64,000 nucleotides of DNA from Neobacillus sp. WH10 (GTDB taxonomy: Bacteria > Bacillota > Bacilli > Bacillales > Cytobacillaceae): the NCBI RefSeq assembly GCF_030123405.1, contig NZ_CP126110.1, positions 1,178,001 through 1,242,000 on the forward strand, in the 5' to 3' direction. The notes under the pieces are model-generated. The model ran no database searches. It saw only the letters and a list, made by a program, of their open reading frames with translations, and was not told where the DNA came from. The translations under genes and the position numbers were made by a program. Shown one piece after another: positions 43,443 to 52,383 of this stretch (its first letter is position 1; every line of letters begins with the position of its first letter).

Positions 43443-43919
43443 ATGAAACGAGGAACAACAACTTCTTTAAAGCTGGCTATTTTTATTATTGGGATTATTA
43501 GTCTAGCCTTGTGTATATTTTTTCTGCCAGGGCTTTCAAGAGAAGCAGCAAAGATAAATCCAGAGTATGCTCATTTGAGATTACCTGTTCTTCTAGGATT
43601 GTATATTACTGTGATACCGTTTTTCCTTGCGCTGTATCAAGCTTTTAAGTTATTAGGTTATATTGAAAGTAAAAATGCTTTTTCAGAATTAGCTGTAGTC
43701 TCCTTAAAACATATTAAGTACTGCGCAAATACAATAATTATCATATATGTGATAGGGATTTCTTTGCTTGTATCACAGAATGCTTTACATCCAGGAATAG
43801 CAATCATTGGATTTACAATCGTTTTTGCGGCTTTTGTCATCTCACTCTTTACCGCAATTCTTCAGGAACTATTAAGAAATGCATTGGAAATAAAAGCAGA
43901 AAATGATTTGACAGTTTGA
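43443..43919 (+). CDS. DUF2975 membrane protein (YoaS-like)
   Basis: A 158-residue membrane protein with four helices, fitting DUF2975. It is paired with a small HTH gene 9 bp downstream, as with B. subtilis YoaS/YozG. The GTG at 43431 overlaps the GAGGTG ribosome site, so the ATG at 43443 is used. TTGTAA-N17-TATCAT lies upstream, overlapping an ATGATAAT/ATTATCAT inverted pair (43371-43413) that could be the partner's operator. The role of the family is unknown; the regulator-plus-membrane-protein design suggests stress or toxin-like control. Confidence 0.85.
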   Translation: MKRGTTTSLKLAIFIIGIISLALCIFFLPGLSREAAKINPEYAHLRLPVLLGLYITVIPFFLALYQAFKLLGYIESKNAFSELAVVSLKHIKYCANTIIIIYVIGISLLVSQNALHPGIAIIGFTIVFAAFVISLFTAILQELLRNALEIKAENDLTV

Positions 43920-43928
43920 GGTGATTAT

Positions 43929-44144
43929 ATGGCTATTATTATCAATATAGATGTGATGTTAGCAAAAAGAAAAATGAGCGTCACAGAACTTTCAGAGAGA
44001 GTCGGAATAACAATGGCTAACCTTTCAATACTGAAAAATGGAAAGGCAAAAGCCATTAAAATATCAACTTTAGATGCCATTTGTAAAGCATTAGATTGTC
44101 AACCAGGTGAAATTCTAGAATACAGAAGTGACATTGACACTTAA
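43929..44144 (+). CDS. YozG-like XRE-family HTH regulator
   Basis: A 71-residue regulator of the Cro/XRE type: M-L-A-K-R-K-M-S-V-T-E-L-S-E-R-V-G-I-T-M-A-N-L-S-I-L-K-N-G-K followed by L-D-A-I-C-K-A-L-D-C-Q-P-G-E-I-L-E-Y. The lone HTH domain is typical of YozG partners of DUF2975 proteins. GAGGTGAT precedes the ATG. It is likely autoregulatory. A terminator follows. Confidence 0.9.
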   Translation: MAIIINIDVMLAKRKMSVTELSERVGITMANLSILKNGKAKAIKISTLDAICKALDCQPGEILEYRSDIDT

Positions 44145-44147
44145 GAA

Positions 44148-44195
44148 TAAAGAGAAGCTATTTGGTAACTGAACAAACAGCTTCTCTTTATTTGT
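44148..44195 (+). terminator. terminator of the DUF2975/HTH operon
   Basis: ATAAAGAGAAGCT (44148-44160) pairs perfectly with AGCTTCTCTTTAT (44180-44192) around a 19-nt loop. Confidence 0.8.
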
Positions 44196-44475
44196 AAGTT
44201 TATTCAATAGTACATTTAGATTTCTTTATCCAGAAAAATGGTTATAAGTGGAATGAGCCATGAAGTTGACGAGGAAGGTAATGTGATATGTTAGCTATAT
44301 ACTATATATTCTGATTATTGTAAAATGTGTGATAGAAGGAAACTGCAGGTACTTCAATGAACCAAATACTTGCTAGAGTTAAATAATTTACAATAAAGCA
44401 GTACCCGATTACTCTAATGGTTGCTATGCTTTTTGGTTATGTAAGCAGCCTGATAGAAGAAATAGGGGGTGGAAT
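44196..44475. other. intergenic region, no gene seen
   Basis: About 280 AT-rich bases between the HTH terminator and the phosphatase gene. No ORF with ribosome site, repeat or RNA signature was found. The AGGGGGTGG site of the next gene is at its right end. Confidence 0.45.
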
Positions 44476-45045
44476 TTGATTACTAATTTGTACTTTGTAC
44501 GCCATGCTCATTCTAAATATTCCCCTGATGAAATGGGAAGAGCTTTGTCAGATCAAGGCTTGGTGAATGCAGAAAAAATTACGGAAATACTAAAAAACGA
44601 GAATATTGATCGAGTCATTTCAAGTCCCTACAAGAGAGCAATCCAAACAGTCGAAGGTGTAGCTGAATATATTGGTCAAGAGGTTGAGATTGTCCATGAT
44701 TTTAAAGAAAGGAAATTGTCCGCAAAACCTTTAGTCAACTTCCAATTTGCTGTTACAAGAGTTTGGGAAGATGATAGTTTCTCTTTGGAAGGTGGAGAGT
44801 CTAATATTCGGGCCAAAGCAAGAGGAGTAAAGGCTACTTTAAACGTTTTAGAAAAGTATGAAGGTGAAAATATTGCTATAGGAACACATGGCAATTTGAT
44901 GGTTTTAATCATGAATTATTTCGATAAGCAATTTGGTTTTCATTTTTGGAAAGAACTAGATATGCCAGATATATATAAATTAACTTTTGATAAAACAAAG
45001 ATTTTAGAAGTTAATAGAATATGGAAAATTACTAGCTGCTCTTGA
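44476..45045 (+). CDS. histidine phosphatase superfamily protein
   Basis: A 189-residue phosphoglycerate-mutase-like phosphatase: F-V-R-H-A-H-S (catalytic R-H at about 8-10), S-S-P-Y-K-R-A-I-Q-T, an acidic D-F-K-E-R-K-L, and the second histidine in I-G-T-H-G-N-L. Substrates range widely across the family. The start is TTG at 44476, preceded by AGGGGGTGG. The DinB gene follows 35 bp on. Confidence 0.9.
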   Translation: MITNLYFVRHAHSKYSPDEMGRALSDQGLVNAEKITEILKNENIDRVISSPYKRAIQTVEGVAEYIGQEVEIVHDFKERKLSAKPLVNFQFAVTRVWEDDSFSLEGGESNIRAKARGVKATLNVLEKYEGENIAIGTHGNLMVLIMNYFDKQFGFHFWKELDMPDIYKLTFDKTKILEVNRIWKITSCS

Positions 45046-45080
45046 TCTAGGATCCACTAGTCAAAGGAAGGAGAAAAAAA

Positions 45081-45599
45081 ATGAAGAGAAAAAATTTAAT
45101 GGTAGTTCCTTTACCAGATTTTGAACCAGAGATTGGAAGATGGATCTGGTGTTTAGAAGACGTTAGGCGAACTATTTTAGAGAGAATATCAGGACTAAGT
45201 CAGTCTGATCTTGATACAAAACTTCATGGAGGGCATTCAATCGGATCATTGTTATATCACATCGCTTTGATTGAGGCGGACTGGTTCTATGAAGAAGTTC
45301 TTGGTGGTGAGTGGAACCCCAAGATTCGTTTGTTATTTCCTCAAGAAGACCGTAATAACGATAACACCTTGACAAATATTGAGGGACAGGATCTAGATGA
45401 ACATTTAAATCGTCTAAAATCTGTACGAGATGAATTACTTACCCATTTTCGATCAATGGATTTACAGGATTGGCGTAAGCCAAGGAGTCTTAAGCACTAT
45501 GATGTAACACCTGAGTGGGTGATCTACCATCTAATTGAACACGAATCACATCATAGGGGACAAATATTTCAAATTCTTTCAATTTTAAAAAATAAATGA
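45081..45599 (+). CDS. DinB family protein
   Basis: A 172-residue four-helix protein of the DinB/YfiT-like superfamily. The three metal-binding histidines are visible in L-Y-H-I-A-L-I-E-x-D-W-F-Y, L-I-E-H-E-S-H-H-R-G-Q-I. Family members are metal-dependent enzymes such as thiol transferases, often stress linked. GGAAGGAG precedes the ATG. Probably cotranscribed with the histidine phosphatase gene. Confidence 0.9.
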   Translation: MKRKNLMVVPLPDFEPEIGRWIWCLEDVRRTILERISGLSQSDLDTKLHGGHSIGSLLYHIALIEADWFYEEVLGGEWNPKIRLLFPQEDRNNDNTLTNIEGQDLDEHLNRLKSVRDELLTHFRSMDLQDWRKPRSLKHYDVTPEWVIYHLIEHESHHRGQIFQILSILKNK

Positions 45600-45810
45600 T
45601 CTCTAGGAGTGCTAGAGTGAATGAAAGATCAGTGCTGACACTGAGGCAGCTTTTCTTGTTTTACTATAGAAGCAGGTTAAAAGAAGGGAATTATCTAAAG
45701 ATAATAGAATTAAGCTTATTGGGAAGCAAAATATCCGACATCTTTGTGCATGAAAAGTCGGATCAAAAAGTCCAATTTCCTTTAAATTAAGTCTTGAAAG
45801 GAGTGGAAAT

Positions 45811-46656
45811 ATGGATTGGCTAGAGAGAATGAATAACGCATTGGATTACATTGAAAATCATCTTGATGAAGAGTTAGATTATAAAAAGATTGCACAGGTC
45901 GCTTTTTGTTCGGAATATCATTTTTCAAGGATGTTTTCAGCTATTTCAGGGATATCACTCTCAGAATATATTAGACGTAGGCGATTAACACTTGCTGCGT
46001 TTGAAATTCAAAAAAGTGATATTAGGATTATCGACCTGGCAATGAAATATGGATATGACTCTGCCGACTCATTTTCACGTGCTTTTCAAAAAACACTTGG
46101 ATTAAAACCCTCTGATGCTCGCAATAAAGGGGTTCAATTAAAAGCCTTTCCAAGAATCTCCTTTCAAATTTCAATTAAAGGAGACACTGAAATGGAGTAT
46201 AGAATTGAGAATATTGATTTTGAATTAAGAATAATAGGGAAGAGTAAGCTTGTAAAAACAGGTAGAGCATTTAAAACAATTCCTACGCTTTGGAACAGTG
46301 CAAAAAAAGATGGATTTATGCAAAAGTTAATTGATATGTCATGGGAAAATCCAAAATGTACACTTGAAAGCCTCTTGGGCGTTTGTGGAAATGAAGCAGC
46401 CATAACAGAGGATGAATTTGCTTATTTTATGGGGGTACGATATGATGGGGAGCCTCCAAGTGATATGGAAACACTTATTATTCCTCCAAGTACATGGGCA
46501 GTTTTTCCGAATATTGTAGAGGCATGGAAACGTTTATATTCAGAATGGGTTCCGACATCTGGTTATGAACTGGCTAATTTACCATGTATCGAATGTTATT
46601 ACGGACCAAAGCATAAACCAAGACATGAACTATGGGTTCCTGTTATACCTAAATAA
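45811..46656 (+). CDS. AraC-family regulator with GyrI-like effector domain
   Basis: A 281-residue transcription regulator. Residues 1-110 hold the double HTH (I-A-Q-V-A-F-C-S-E-Y-H-F-S-R-M-F and I-D-L-A-M-K-Y-G-Y-D-S-A-D-S-F-S-R-A-F). Residues 125-281 form a GyrI-like ligand-binding domain (I-I-G-K-S-K-L-V, then P-P-S-T-W-A-V-F and C-I-E-C-Y-Y-G-P). This Rob/BmrR-like design senses small hydrophobic drugs or peptides. AAAGGAGTGG precedes the ATG. Target genes unknown. Confidence 0.93.
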   Translation: MDWLERMNNALDYIENHLDEELDYKKIAQVAFCSEYHFSRMFSAISGISLSEYIRRRRLTLAAFEIQKSDIRIIDLAMKYGYDSADSFSRAFQKTLGLKPSDARNKGVQLKAFPRISFQISIKGDTEMEYRIENIDFELRIIGKSKLVKTGRAFKTIPTLWNSAKKDGFMQKLIDMSWENPKCTLESLLGVCGNEAAITEDEFAYFMGVRYDGEPPSDMETLIIPPSTWAVFPNIVEAWKRLYSEWVPTSGYELANLPCIECYYGPKHKPRHELWVPVIPK

Positions 46657-46698
46657 TTACATATTCATATAAGGAGCTTTTATCGAAAAAGACAGGAG

Positions 46699-46732
46699 GA
46701 CTTCCAGCCATGCTGGAGGTCTCTTATTTTAT
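46699..46732 (+). terminator. terminator of the AraC-family gene
   Basis: GACTTCCAGC (46699-46708) pairs with GCTGGAGGTC (46712-46721, one G-U) around three bases, followed by TCTTATTTT. Confidence 0.8.
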
Positions 46733-46909
46733 ATCAATATCAACAATAACATTTCATAGCTTTTTGGTATTGAGCGGAGCAGGCTAGACAAGCAATAGTG
46801 ATTCGTGGAATCTAAAGTAATCGCTAATAAAGTGAAATTTTTGAAACTCCTAGATATAAAAAACGTAATACCATATATGTCATAATGATGAAAATCGAGG
46901 AGATTTTAC

Positions 46910-47119
46910 ATGATAATGTTAATGTCATTAACTTTATTATTTTCGGTTCTAGTAGTTTGCATAATTGGAATAATTGCTTACAAAATAATAAAAAATAGAA
47001 CACTTCCGGATAATAACTACACTCCATTCGATTATATTACTGCACAAACAGTTGAATTTCATGAAGAAAAGGAAGAGGAAATCAAACAAGGTGATGATAA
47101 GGGGAAAAGGGAGCGTTAA
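46910..47119 (+). CDS. DUF3951 small membrane protein
   Basis: A 69-residue protein with one N-terminal transmembrane helix (about 3-27) followed by a cytoplasmic tail with N-N-Y-T-P-F-D-Y-I-T-A-Q-T and an acidic/basic end. This pattern is typical of DUF3951 proteins of Bacillaceae, of unknown function. GAGGAG precedes the ATG. The gene is monocistronic with a strong terminator downstream. Confidence 0.8.
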   Translation: MIMLMSLTLLFSVLVVCIIGIIAYKIIKNRTLPDNNYTPFDYITAQTVEFHEEKEEEIKQGDDKGKRER

Positions 47120-47187
47120 CTTTAAACTCTTACCTATCTGTATGAAGAAGAACAATGGTATAAAAGAATAATTCAATTGAAATTAAT

Positions 47188-47234
47188 AAGAGCGTGTTTT
47201 GATCAATCTTTTTTTCAAAACACGCTCTTTCTTT
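47188..47234 (+). terminator. terminator of the DUF3951 gene
   Basis: AAGAGCGTGTTTTG (47188-47201) pairs perfectly with CAAAACACGCTCTT (47216-47229) around a 14-nt loop, followed by TCTTTTT. Confidence 0.85.
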
Positions 47235-47282
47235 TTGTTCGTTTTATCAAGGTTATTCGTATTAAATTGATTAAACATTATT

Positions 47283-47455
47283 AGGGGCAGCGCCCCATAT
47301 CTATCAAGCTAGTATTTTGAAATGTCCCCAAAACGAAAATTTTAGCATTTTACAGTTATTTATGAGAATTTAGCTCGATTTTTTCGTTTTGAGGAACAAC
47401 CAATTTCTTAAGTTGATGGATATGTGGCGATACCCCATGCCCATCAAGCTAAGAT
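47283..47455. repeat. MITE-like inverted-repeat element, copy A
   Basis: Roughly 60-bp imperfect arms face each other: GCGCCCCATATCTATCAAGC... with CCCCAAAACGAAAAT on the left, and the complement ATTTTTTCGTTTTGAGG...GTTGATGGATATGTGGCG on the right. A further GGGGTATCGCC / CATCAAGCTAAGATT end lies at 47430-47455. No ORF. The right end matches, in inverted orientation, the end of copy B at 50149-50178. Confidence 0.65.
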
Positions 47456-47576
47456 TATATAAGTTTAATTTCACTTGAGATTTTTTCTTTTTTCTAAAGA
47501 TCCAGTATAAGCTCTTTAAAGTTTTGCATACCAAATAAATGAGCTCTATTTTCAAGTTCACAACACTTATTCCTTC

Positions 47577-48482
47577 TTAATTAACTCTTTTTAGAGGTAA
47601 TTTCGCAACTTGCTTCCGAGTTCTAAACCCTAATGCGATAGCAGCGCCAATACAGCTAGAAAAACAACCAGCAAACAAATACGATGATGAGTCTGACTCA
47701 CCGATTAAAACGGAAGCTATTCCTCCAATTACCGGGAAAAGTGCAACCATATAGCCACTTCGAGCTCCTCCAATTTTTTCTACAAGCTTCAAATAGAATA
47801 ACCATGCTACAAATGAAGCAACCAGAGTTAAATATAGCAACATAAATAAATATGAAAACGATGTTGGAAATATAAATTCTTGTCCTTGAAATAATACAAT
47901 TACTCCCATCAATATACTGCCCACTGTAAATCCAATGGCATTTGCATAGATAGGATTCACCTTGTGACTTGCATTTCGTGCCGAGCTGGCATCACCTACT
48001 GCTGTAAGAAGCGTACCTAAGATCGCAACCATAATTCCTTTTATGTCATTGGACCCTTGAAAGTTGTTCAAATTCGGATAGATGAGAATACATACGCCTA
48101 ATACACCAAAAATCCCCCCAACCAAAACGCGTGAATGTAACTTCTCTTTTAAAAAAATCCAAAGGGTAATCGGGGTCAAAATCACCTTTAATGAAAAAAC
48201 CAATGTTACGATTGCTGCAGAACTCAAAATTGTGGCGTAATAAAGGCATAAATAGCTTAATGCAAAGTTACATACACCAAAAACTATTACAAATGGGATA
48301 TCTTTTCTTGTTGGCATCCCTCTTGGTCGAAGGAACCAAACAAGAATCAAAAATAAAAAGGCTGTCATAACAAGACGATAAGTTAAGGATAATTCTAAGC
48401 TGACAGGAGTTCCTTGAATTTTTACTGCAATAAAGTTGAGTCCCCATACAATCAAACAAAATATGTACATAAATATTGTCAT
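47577..48482 (-). CDS. EamA/DMT family transporter
   Basis: A 301-residue transporter of the drug/metabolite superfamily with ten membrane helices in two EamA halves (about 5-135 and 150-288). Seen are W-G-L-N-F-I-A-V-K-I-Q-G in helix 1 and the late G-G-A-R-S-G-Y-M-V-A-L-F-P-V. It probably exports a metabolite. Divergent from the MocR-type gene, a frequent arrangement in which the PLP-dependent regulator controls the exporter. The pair is flanked by the two inverted-repeat elements. Confidence 0.92.
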   Translation of the reverse strand: MTIFMYIFCLIVWGLNFIAVKIQGTPVSLELSLTYRLVMTAFLFLILVWFLRPRGMPTRKDIPFVIVFGVCNFALSYLCLYYATILSSAAIVTLVFSLKVILTPITLWIFLKEKLHSRVLVGGIFGVLGVCILIYPNLNNFQGSNDIKGIMVAILGTLLTAVGDASSARNASHKVNPIYANAIGFTVGSILMGVIVLFQGQEFIFPTSFSYLFMLLYLTLVASFVAWLFYLKLVEKIGGARSGYMVALFPVIGGIASVLIGESDSSSYLFAGCFSSCIGAAIALGFRTRKQVAKLPLKRVN

Positions 48483-48589
48483 GAGTTTTCTCCCATATCA
48501 AATTTTTTTCTAAATTCATTATTCATTTATACTGTCATTTCTAAAAGGTACAGTTTACAATAAATAGAAATGACAGATGAGGTATTACA

Positions 48590-49984
48590 ATGATGAATGA
48601 ACTAATATTTAATATCAATCGAGAAAGTAACACTCCTATGTACCAACAAGTTTATCAATACATACGTACTCAGATTTTATCTGGTAAATTAGAAAAGGGT
48701 ACAAAGTTGCCATCGATTAGACAACTTGCTATCCAATTAGAGGTCAGCAGAAACACAACTCAAGTAGCCTATGAACAACTGCAATCGGAAGGATATATTC
48801 GAAGTGAGAACAAAAAGGGATTTTTTGTAGAGGCTACTATATCGGATGAGACACTTAATTATGAGCCCATTAGAGAACAGCATCATGAAACAAATCATGT
48901 TGCCATGAAAACTATTGACTTTAAGATTGGGACAGTGGATCAAGAGAACTTCCCTTTGAAAAAATGGAGAATGCTTACAAACAAAATCATTAAAGACTCT
49001 AGCATGTTTTCATACGGAGAAAAACAAGGCGACATTAAATTAAGGGATGTACTAGCAGATTACTTGTTTCAATCAAGAGGAGTTAATACTTCTGCAGAAC
49101 AAATTATTATTGGCAGTAGCACACAGCACTTGTTATTACTTTTGTCGCTGTTGCTAAAGCAAGACTATCATTATCTGGCAGTAGAAGACCCTGGATATAA
49201 TGTGGCAAGGGAACTCTTTGTTCTTCAATCATTTATCATTGATCCAATCCCGGTAAAAGAACAAGGCATCCAAGTCGATCTCCTTTTAAAATCGCCTTCT
49301 AGACTTTTATATGTCACTCCTACTCACCACTTTCCATATGGAGTGACTATCCCCGTCAATGAAAGATTAAAGTTAATTCAATGGGCAAAAAGGGTGGAAG
49401 GATATATTATTGAGGATGATTATGATAGTGAATTTCGATACATCCATCAACCTATACCGTCTCTTCAAAGTTTAGATTCTAATGATAGGGTGGTTTATTT
49501 AGGAACTTTTTCAAAAGCACTGCTACCCTCTATCCGTGTCAGTTATATGGTTTTGCCTAGGAGGCTAATAAGTGAATATAAAAAGATACTCCCTTTGCTT
49601 GAGCAAACATCCTCATCTATTCATCAGCGAACACTGGCGACCTTTATGAATGAAGGATATTGGTACTCACACTTAAGGAAGATGAAAGCTTTGTATAAAC
49701 GTAAAATGAATTTATTGAATAGGGAATTATTAAAACATTTTAAGAATTATGTTGAAATAAAAGGTGGTAGCTCCGGAATTTTCGTTATTATTGAAGTAAA
49801 AACAGAAATGAGTGAAAAAATGCTAATTGAAAGGGCATATGAACACGGAATTGTAGTTTATCCTTGTTCAAAATATTTCTCGAAATATATACCACGATAT
49901 CCGCATATTCAACTTGGATTGGGTGATTTATGTGAAAAAAAGATAATAGAAGGAGTTTCTCAATTAGCAAAAATTTGGCTGTAA
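48590..49984 (+). CDS. MocR-type regulator (GntR HTH + aminotransferase domain)
   Basis: A 464-residue fusion. Residues 1-75 are a GntR winged helix (P-M-Y-Q-Q-V-Y-Q-Y-I-R-T-Q-I-L-S-G-K-L, then L-P-S-I-R-Q-L-A-I-Q-L-E-V-S-R-N-T). Residues 110-464 are a class I aminotransferase-like domain, with D-Y-D-S-E-F-R-Y and the PLP lysine in G-T-F-S-K-A-L-L-P. It likely senses a PLP adduct or amino compound and regulates the divergent EamA exporter; enzymatic activity is uncertain. Confidence 0.93.
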   Translation: MMNELIFNINRESNTPMYQQVYQYIRTQILSGKLEKGTKLPSIRQLAIQLEVSRNTTQVAYEQLQSEGYIRSENKKGFFVEATISDETLNYEPIREQHHETNHVAMKTIDFKIGTVDQENFPLKKWRMLTNKIIKDSSMFSYGEKQGDIKLRDVLADYLFQSRGVNTSAEQIIIGSSTQHLLLLLSLLLKQDYHYLAVEDPGYNVARELFVLQSFIIDPIPVKEQGIQVDLLLKSPSRLLYVTPTHHFPYGVTIPVNERLKLIQWAKRVEGYIIEDDYDSEFRYIHQPIPSLQSLDSNDRVVYLGTFSKALLPSIRVSYMVLPRRLISEYKKILPLLEQTSSSIHQRTLATFMNEGYWYSHLRKMKALYKRKMNLLNRELLKHFKNYVEIKGGSSGIFVIIEVKTEMSEKMLIERAYEHGIVVYPCSKYFSKYIPRYPHIQLGLGDLCEKKIIEGVSQLAKIWL

Positions 49985-50023
49985 TCTTGATTTTTCCCCT
50001 AAAAAATTTTTTTCGTTCTTCCT

Positions 50024-50180
50024 ATTAGGGGTCATCATACATCGCCGTCAAGTTAAGAAATTAATTGTTCCCCCAAAAGGAAAAAGTGAGCTTAATACCC
50101 TTAAATAGCTGAAAAAGGTGAAATTTTCGTTAAGGGGGGTTCTCAAAATCTTAGCTTGATGGACATGGGGCAGCGCCCAC
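50024..50180. repeat. MITE-like inverted-repeat element, copy B
   Basis: The left arm (50026-50090) contains CATCGCCGTCAAGTTAAGAAA and CCCCCAAAAGGAAAAA; the right arm (50115-50178) contains AAATTTTCGTTAAGGGGGG and TTAGCTTGATGGACATGGGG. The arms are imperfect complements. The right end is nearly identical to the inverted right end of copy A. No coding capacity. Confidence 0.65.
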
Positions 50181-50345
50181 ATTTTACCGAAAAGATACAC
50201 TAAGCAAATCTGGACATAAAATGCGACGATGTTTCTTAAAGAAAAAAACGTATCATTTTATGTGAACTGTTTAACACATGACATTTTCCCTACTATTCTT
50301 GACTAAAACAAAATATCTTTTACTACTTTCACGTTATTTATTTTT

Positions 50346-51551
50346 TCATAGGCAATTGTACAAAGCTTTTCTTAGTGCGAGTTCTCTTGGTTCATTAGCC
50401 ATTCCAAAGCCATGTTTATTCATCGCATAAGCATATCCTAAGTTCTCATCTGGATCAGCAAAGCAGAATGATCCTCCTGCACCGGGGTGACCAAAAGAAC
50501 TTTCACTTCGTCCAAATTTCATATCAGAAAAGTGCTTCCAGAACCCCAAGGAATAGGCTATGTTTATACAATTCACATAATCATAATACCCTTCTATCGG
50601 AGGTGTGGCCATTTTGCTTAATTCATTTATTGTTTCTTCACTTATTCCTAGTGCTTTTGCACCGCTAGCAAAAGCACCATAAATTTTTGCCATGGCTCGT
50701 ACTTGTCCTACCCCATTTCCTGAAGGAAATTCTATAGATAAAATTGGCCGATGATTAAAATTGTCATTTGCTACAAATTTTTTGGGGTCTACTAAACTTC
50801 TAGCTACTAATGACTTTGTATTAAGGAAACCAAGTAACATTTTTTTTGGCAGCTTTGTTATTCCCCTAAGTAATTGAATGGGGTGATTTATTCCTTCAAT
50901 AGTTGTTATTCTATCTTCCGAAACATCTGTGGGAAGACCAATATAAAACTCTGCTTTTAATGGTTCTGCTATTTCCTCTTGAAAGAAATCTTTTAGGGTT
51001 CGCTGTTTTGGATCTGTCCTTTTAATCAGTTCTCCTATTAAGGTCCCGATTGTCCAAGCGTGGTAGCCATGTATTTTTCCAATTTCCCAAGCGGGTTTAC
51101 TTGCAGCAAGGGAAACCGACAAACGAGAAGTATCTAAGTCTTCTAAATTATCAATTCTGAGTTCATTTAGAGGTGACAGCCCTGCTTGGTGTGCTAGAAG
51201 CTGTCTAACGGTTATCTTTTCTTTTCTATTCTGAGCAAATTCAGGCCAATATGAACACACTTTCTCATCGTAGTTAATGTAACCCCTAGAATGCGCTAAA
51301 CTTAAAGCCAATGAAGCAAAACCTTTTGTAGCTGAAAATACTTGAACAAGCGTATTTTCTTCCCATTCTGCACGAGTATGCCGATTTCGATATCCACCCC
51401 ATAAATCAACGACTGCTTCATTATTAATATATACAGAAAAGGCAGCTCCAACTTCTCCTCTGTTGGTGAAGTTCCTAATAAATTCATCCTTTACTGATTC
51501 AAATCCTGGTGCAACAAATCCGTGAACTGATACATTATTTTTTATATCCAT
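50346..51551 (-). CDS. serine hydrolase (class C beta-lactamase-like esterase)
   Basis: A 401-residue beta-lactamase-related hydrolase. The S-x-x-K motif is S-A-T-K (about 73-76). N-terminal V-D-L-W-G-G-Y and C-terminal S-S-F-G-H-P-G-A-G-G-S-F-C-F-A-D-P (H-x-G) are typical of the EstB-like esterase/DUF-serine hydrolase group. There is no signal peptide, so it is probably an intracellular esterase. Divergent from a TetR-type regulator 149 bp away that may control it. Confidence 0.9.
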   Translation of the reverse strand: MDIKNNVSVHGFVAPGFESVKDEFIRNFTNRGEVGAAFSVYINNEAVVDLWGGYRNRHTRAEWEENTLVQVFSATKGFASLALSLAHSRGYINYDEKVCSYWPEFAQNRKEKITVRQLLAHQAGLSPLNELRIDNLEDLDTSRLSVSLAASKPAWEIGKIHGYHAWTIGTLIGELIKRTDPKQRTLKDFFQEEIAEPLKAEFYIGLPTDVSEDRITTIEGINHPIQLLRGITKLPKKMLLGFLNTKSLVARSLVDPKKFVANDNFNHRPILSIEFPSGNGVGQVRAMAKIYGAFASGAKALGISEETINELSKMATPPIEGYYDYVNCINIAYSLGFWKHFSDMKFGRSESSFGHPGAGGSFCFADPDENLGYAYAMNKHGFGMANEPRELALRKALYNCL

Positions 51552-51700
51552 GTTTTTCCACCTTTTTTAAGTAAAATCTAGCGATCCTTCAGAAATAACA
51601 TTTATGTATTTACAAAATAAAGATCATACAATAAAATAAAATTAACAAATATTTGACTAAAAATCTACAAATAGTCAAATAAAAGCGGAGTGAAGTTGAT

Positions 51701-52300
51701 ATGGCAAGAATTACATCTGAACAGAGAAAACAAATACACGAAGCCCTTCTCATTAAGGGTAAAGAACTGTTTATTCAGTATGGATTCACTAAAACTAGTA
51801 TTGATGACATAGTAAACGCATGTGGAATCGCAAAAGGTTCTTTTTATACATATTATTCATCAAAAGAAGAGTTGTTTTACGCAGTTTTGCGAAAAGAGGA
51901 AGAGGTGAAAAATAAAATTATTTCAGAAATTATGCAGGAGTCTCTACCACCAAAAGAACTTTTAATTCGCTTCTTTGAGTTATCGTTTAAAACTATAGAG
52001 CAAAATCCATTTTTACAAAGTCTTTATCAAAGAGGTGAATATGAACGAATTGTGAAAAGACTTCCTAAGGAACTTCTGGATAATCATGCAAAGGAAGATT
52101 TAGATAGTTCTTTGGATTTTGTAAAATTTCTACAAGAAAAAGGTGTAACAGAAGATGATCCTGAGGTACTTATTGGCCTTTTTCGGACAGCCATACTTAT
52201 TCCATTACATCGACAAGAAATTGGAGAACCAACTTTTTCAAAGATGATGAACAAAATGATCGAATGTCTATCAGAAGGCCTGACAAAAAATAAAGAATGA
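51701..52300 (+). CDS. TetR/AcrR family regulator
   Basis: A 199-residue repressor: N-terminal HTH (G-F-T-K-T-S-I-D-D-I-V-N-A-C-G-I-A-K-G-S-F-Y-T-Y-Y-S-S-K-E-E-L) and a helical ligand-binding C-terminal domain. It probably regulates itself and the divergent serine hydrolase gene. A GGAGTGAAGTTG site precedes the ATG. The ligand cannot be inferred. Confidence 0.93.
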   Translation: MARITSEQRKQIHEALLIKGKELFIQYGFTKTSIDDIVNACGIAKGSFYTYYSSKEELFYAVLRKEEEVKNKIISEIMQESLPPKELLIRFFELSFKTIEQNPFLQSLYQRGEYERIVKRLPKELLDNHAKEDLDSSLDFVKFLQEKGVTEDDPEVLIGLFRTAILIPLHRQEIGEPTFSKMMNKMIECLSEGLTKNKE

Positions 52301-52383
52301 ATTTCATCTATTTTAAGATTCTTACTTTAGGCCGTATCTTTTTTTAGTTAATTTTCGTTTTATAATATAAAGGAGTTTTTTGA

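Noticed and set aside
45050..45062. GGATCCACTAGT, identical to part of a common cloning-vector polylinker
   Set aside because: Only 12 bases match and the flanks are ordinary genomic sequence including the next gene's ribosome site. Coincidence is the simplest reading.
45596..45790. A 64-codon frame between the DinB and AraC genes
   Set aside because: No ribosome site, no recognisable fold and overlap with the DinB stop. It looks like chance reading of the AraC gene's leader.
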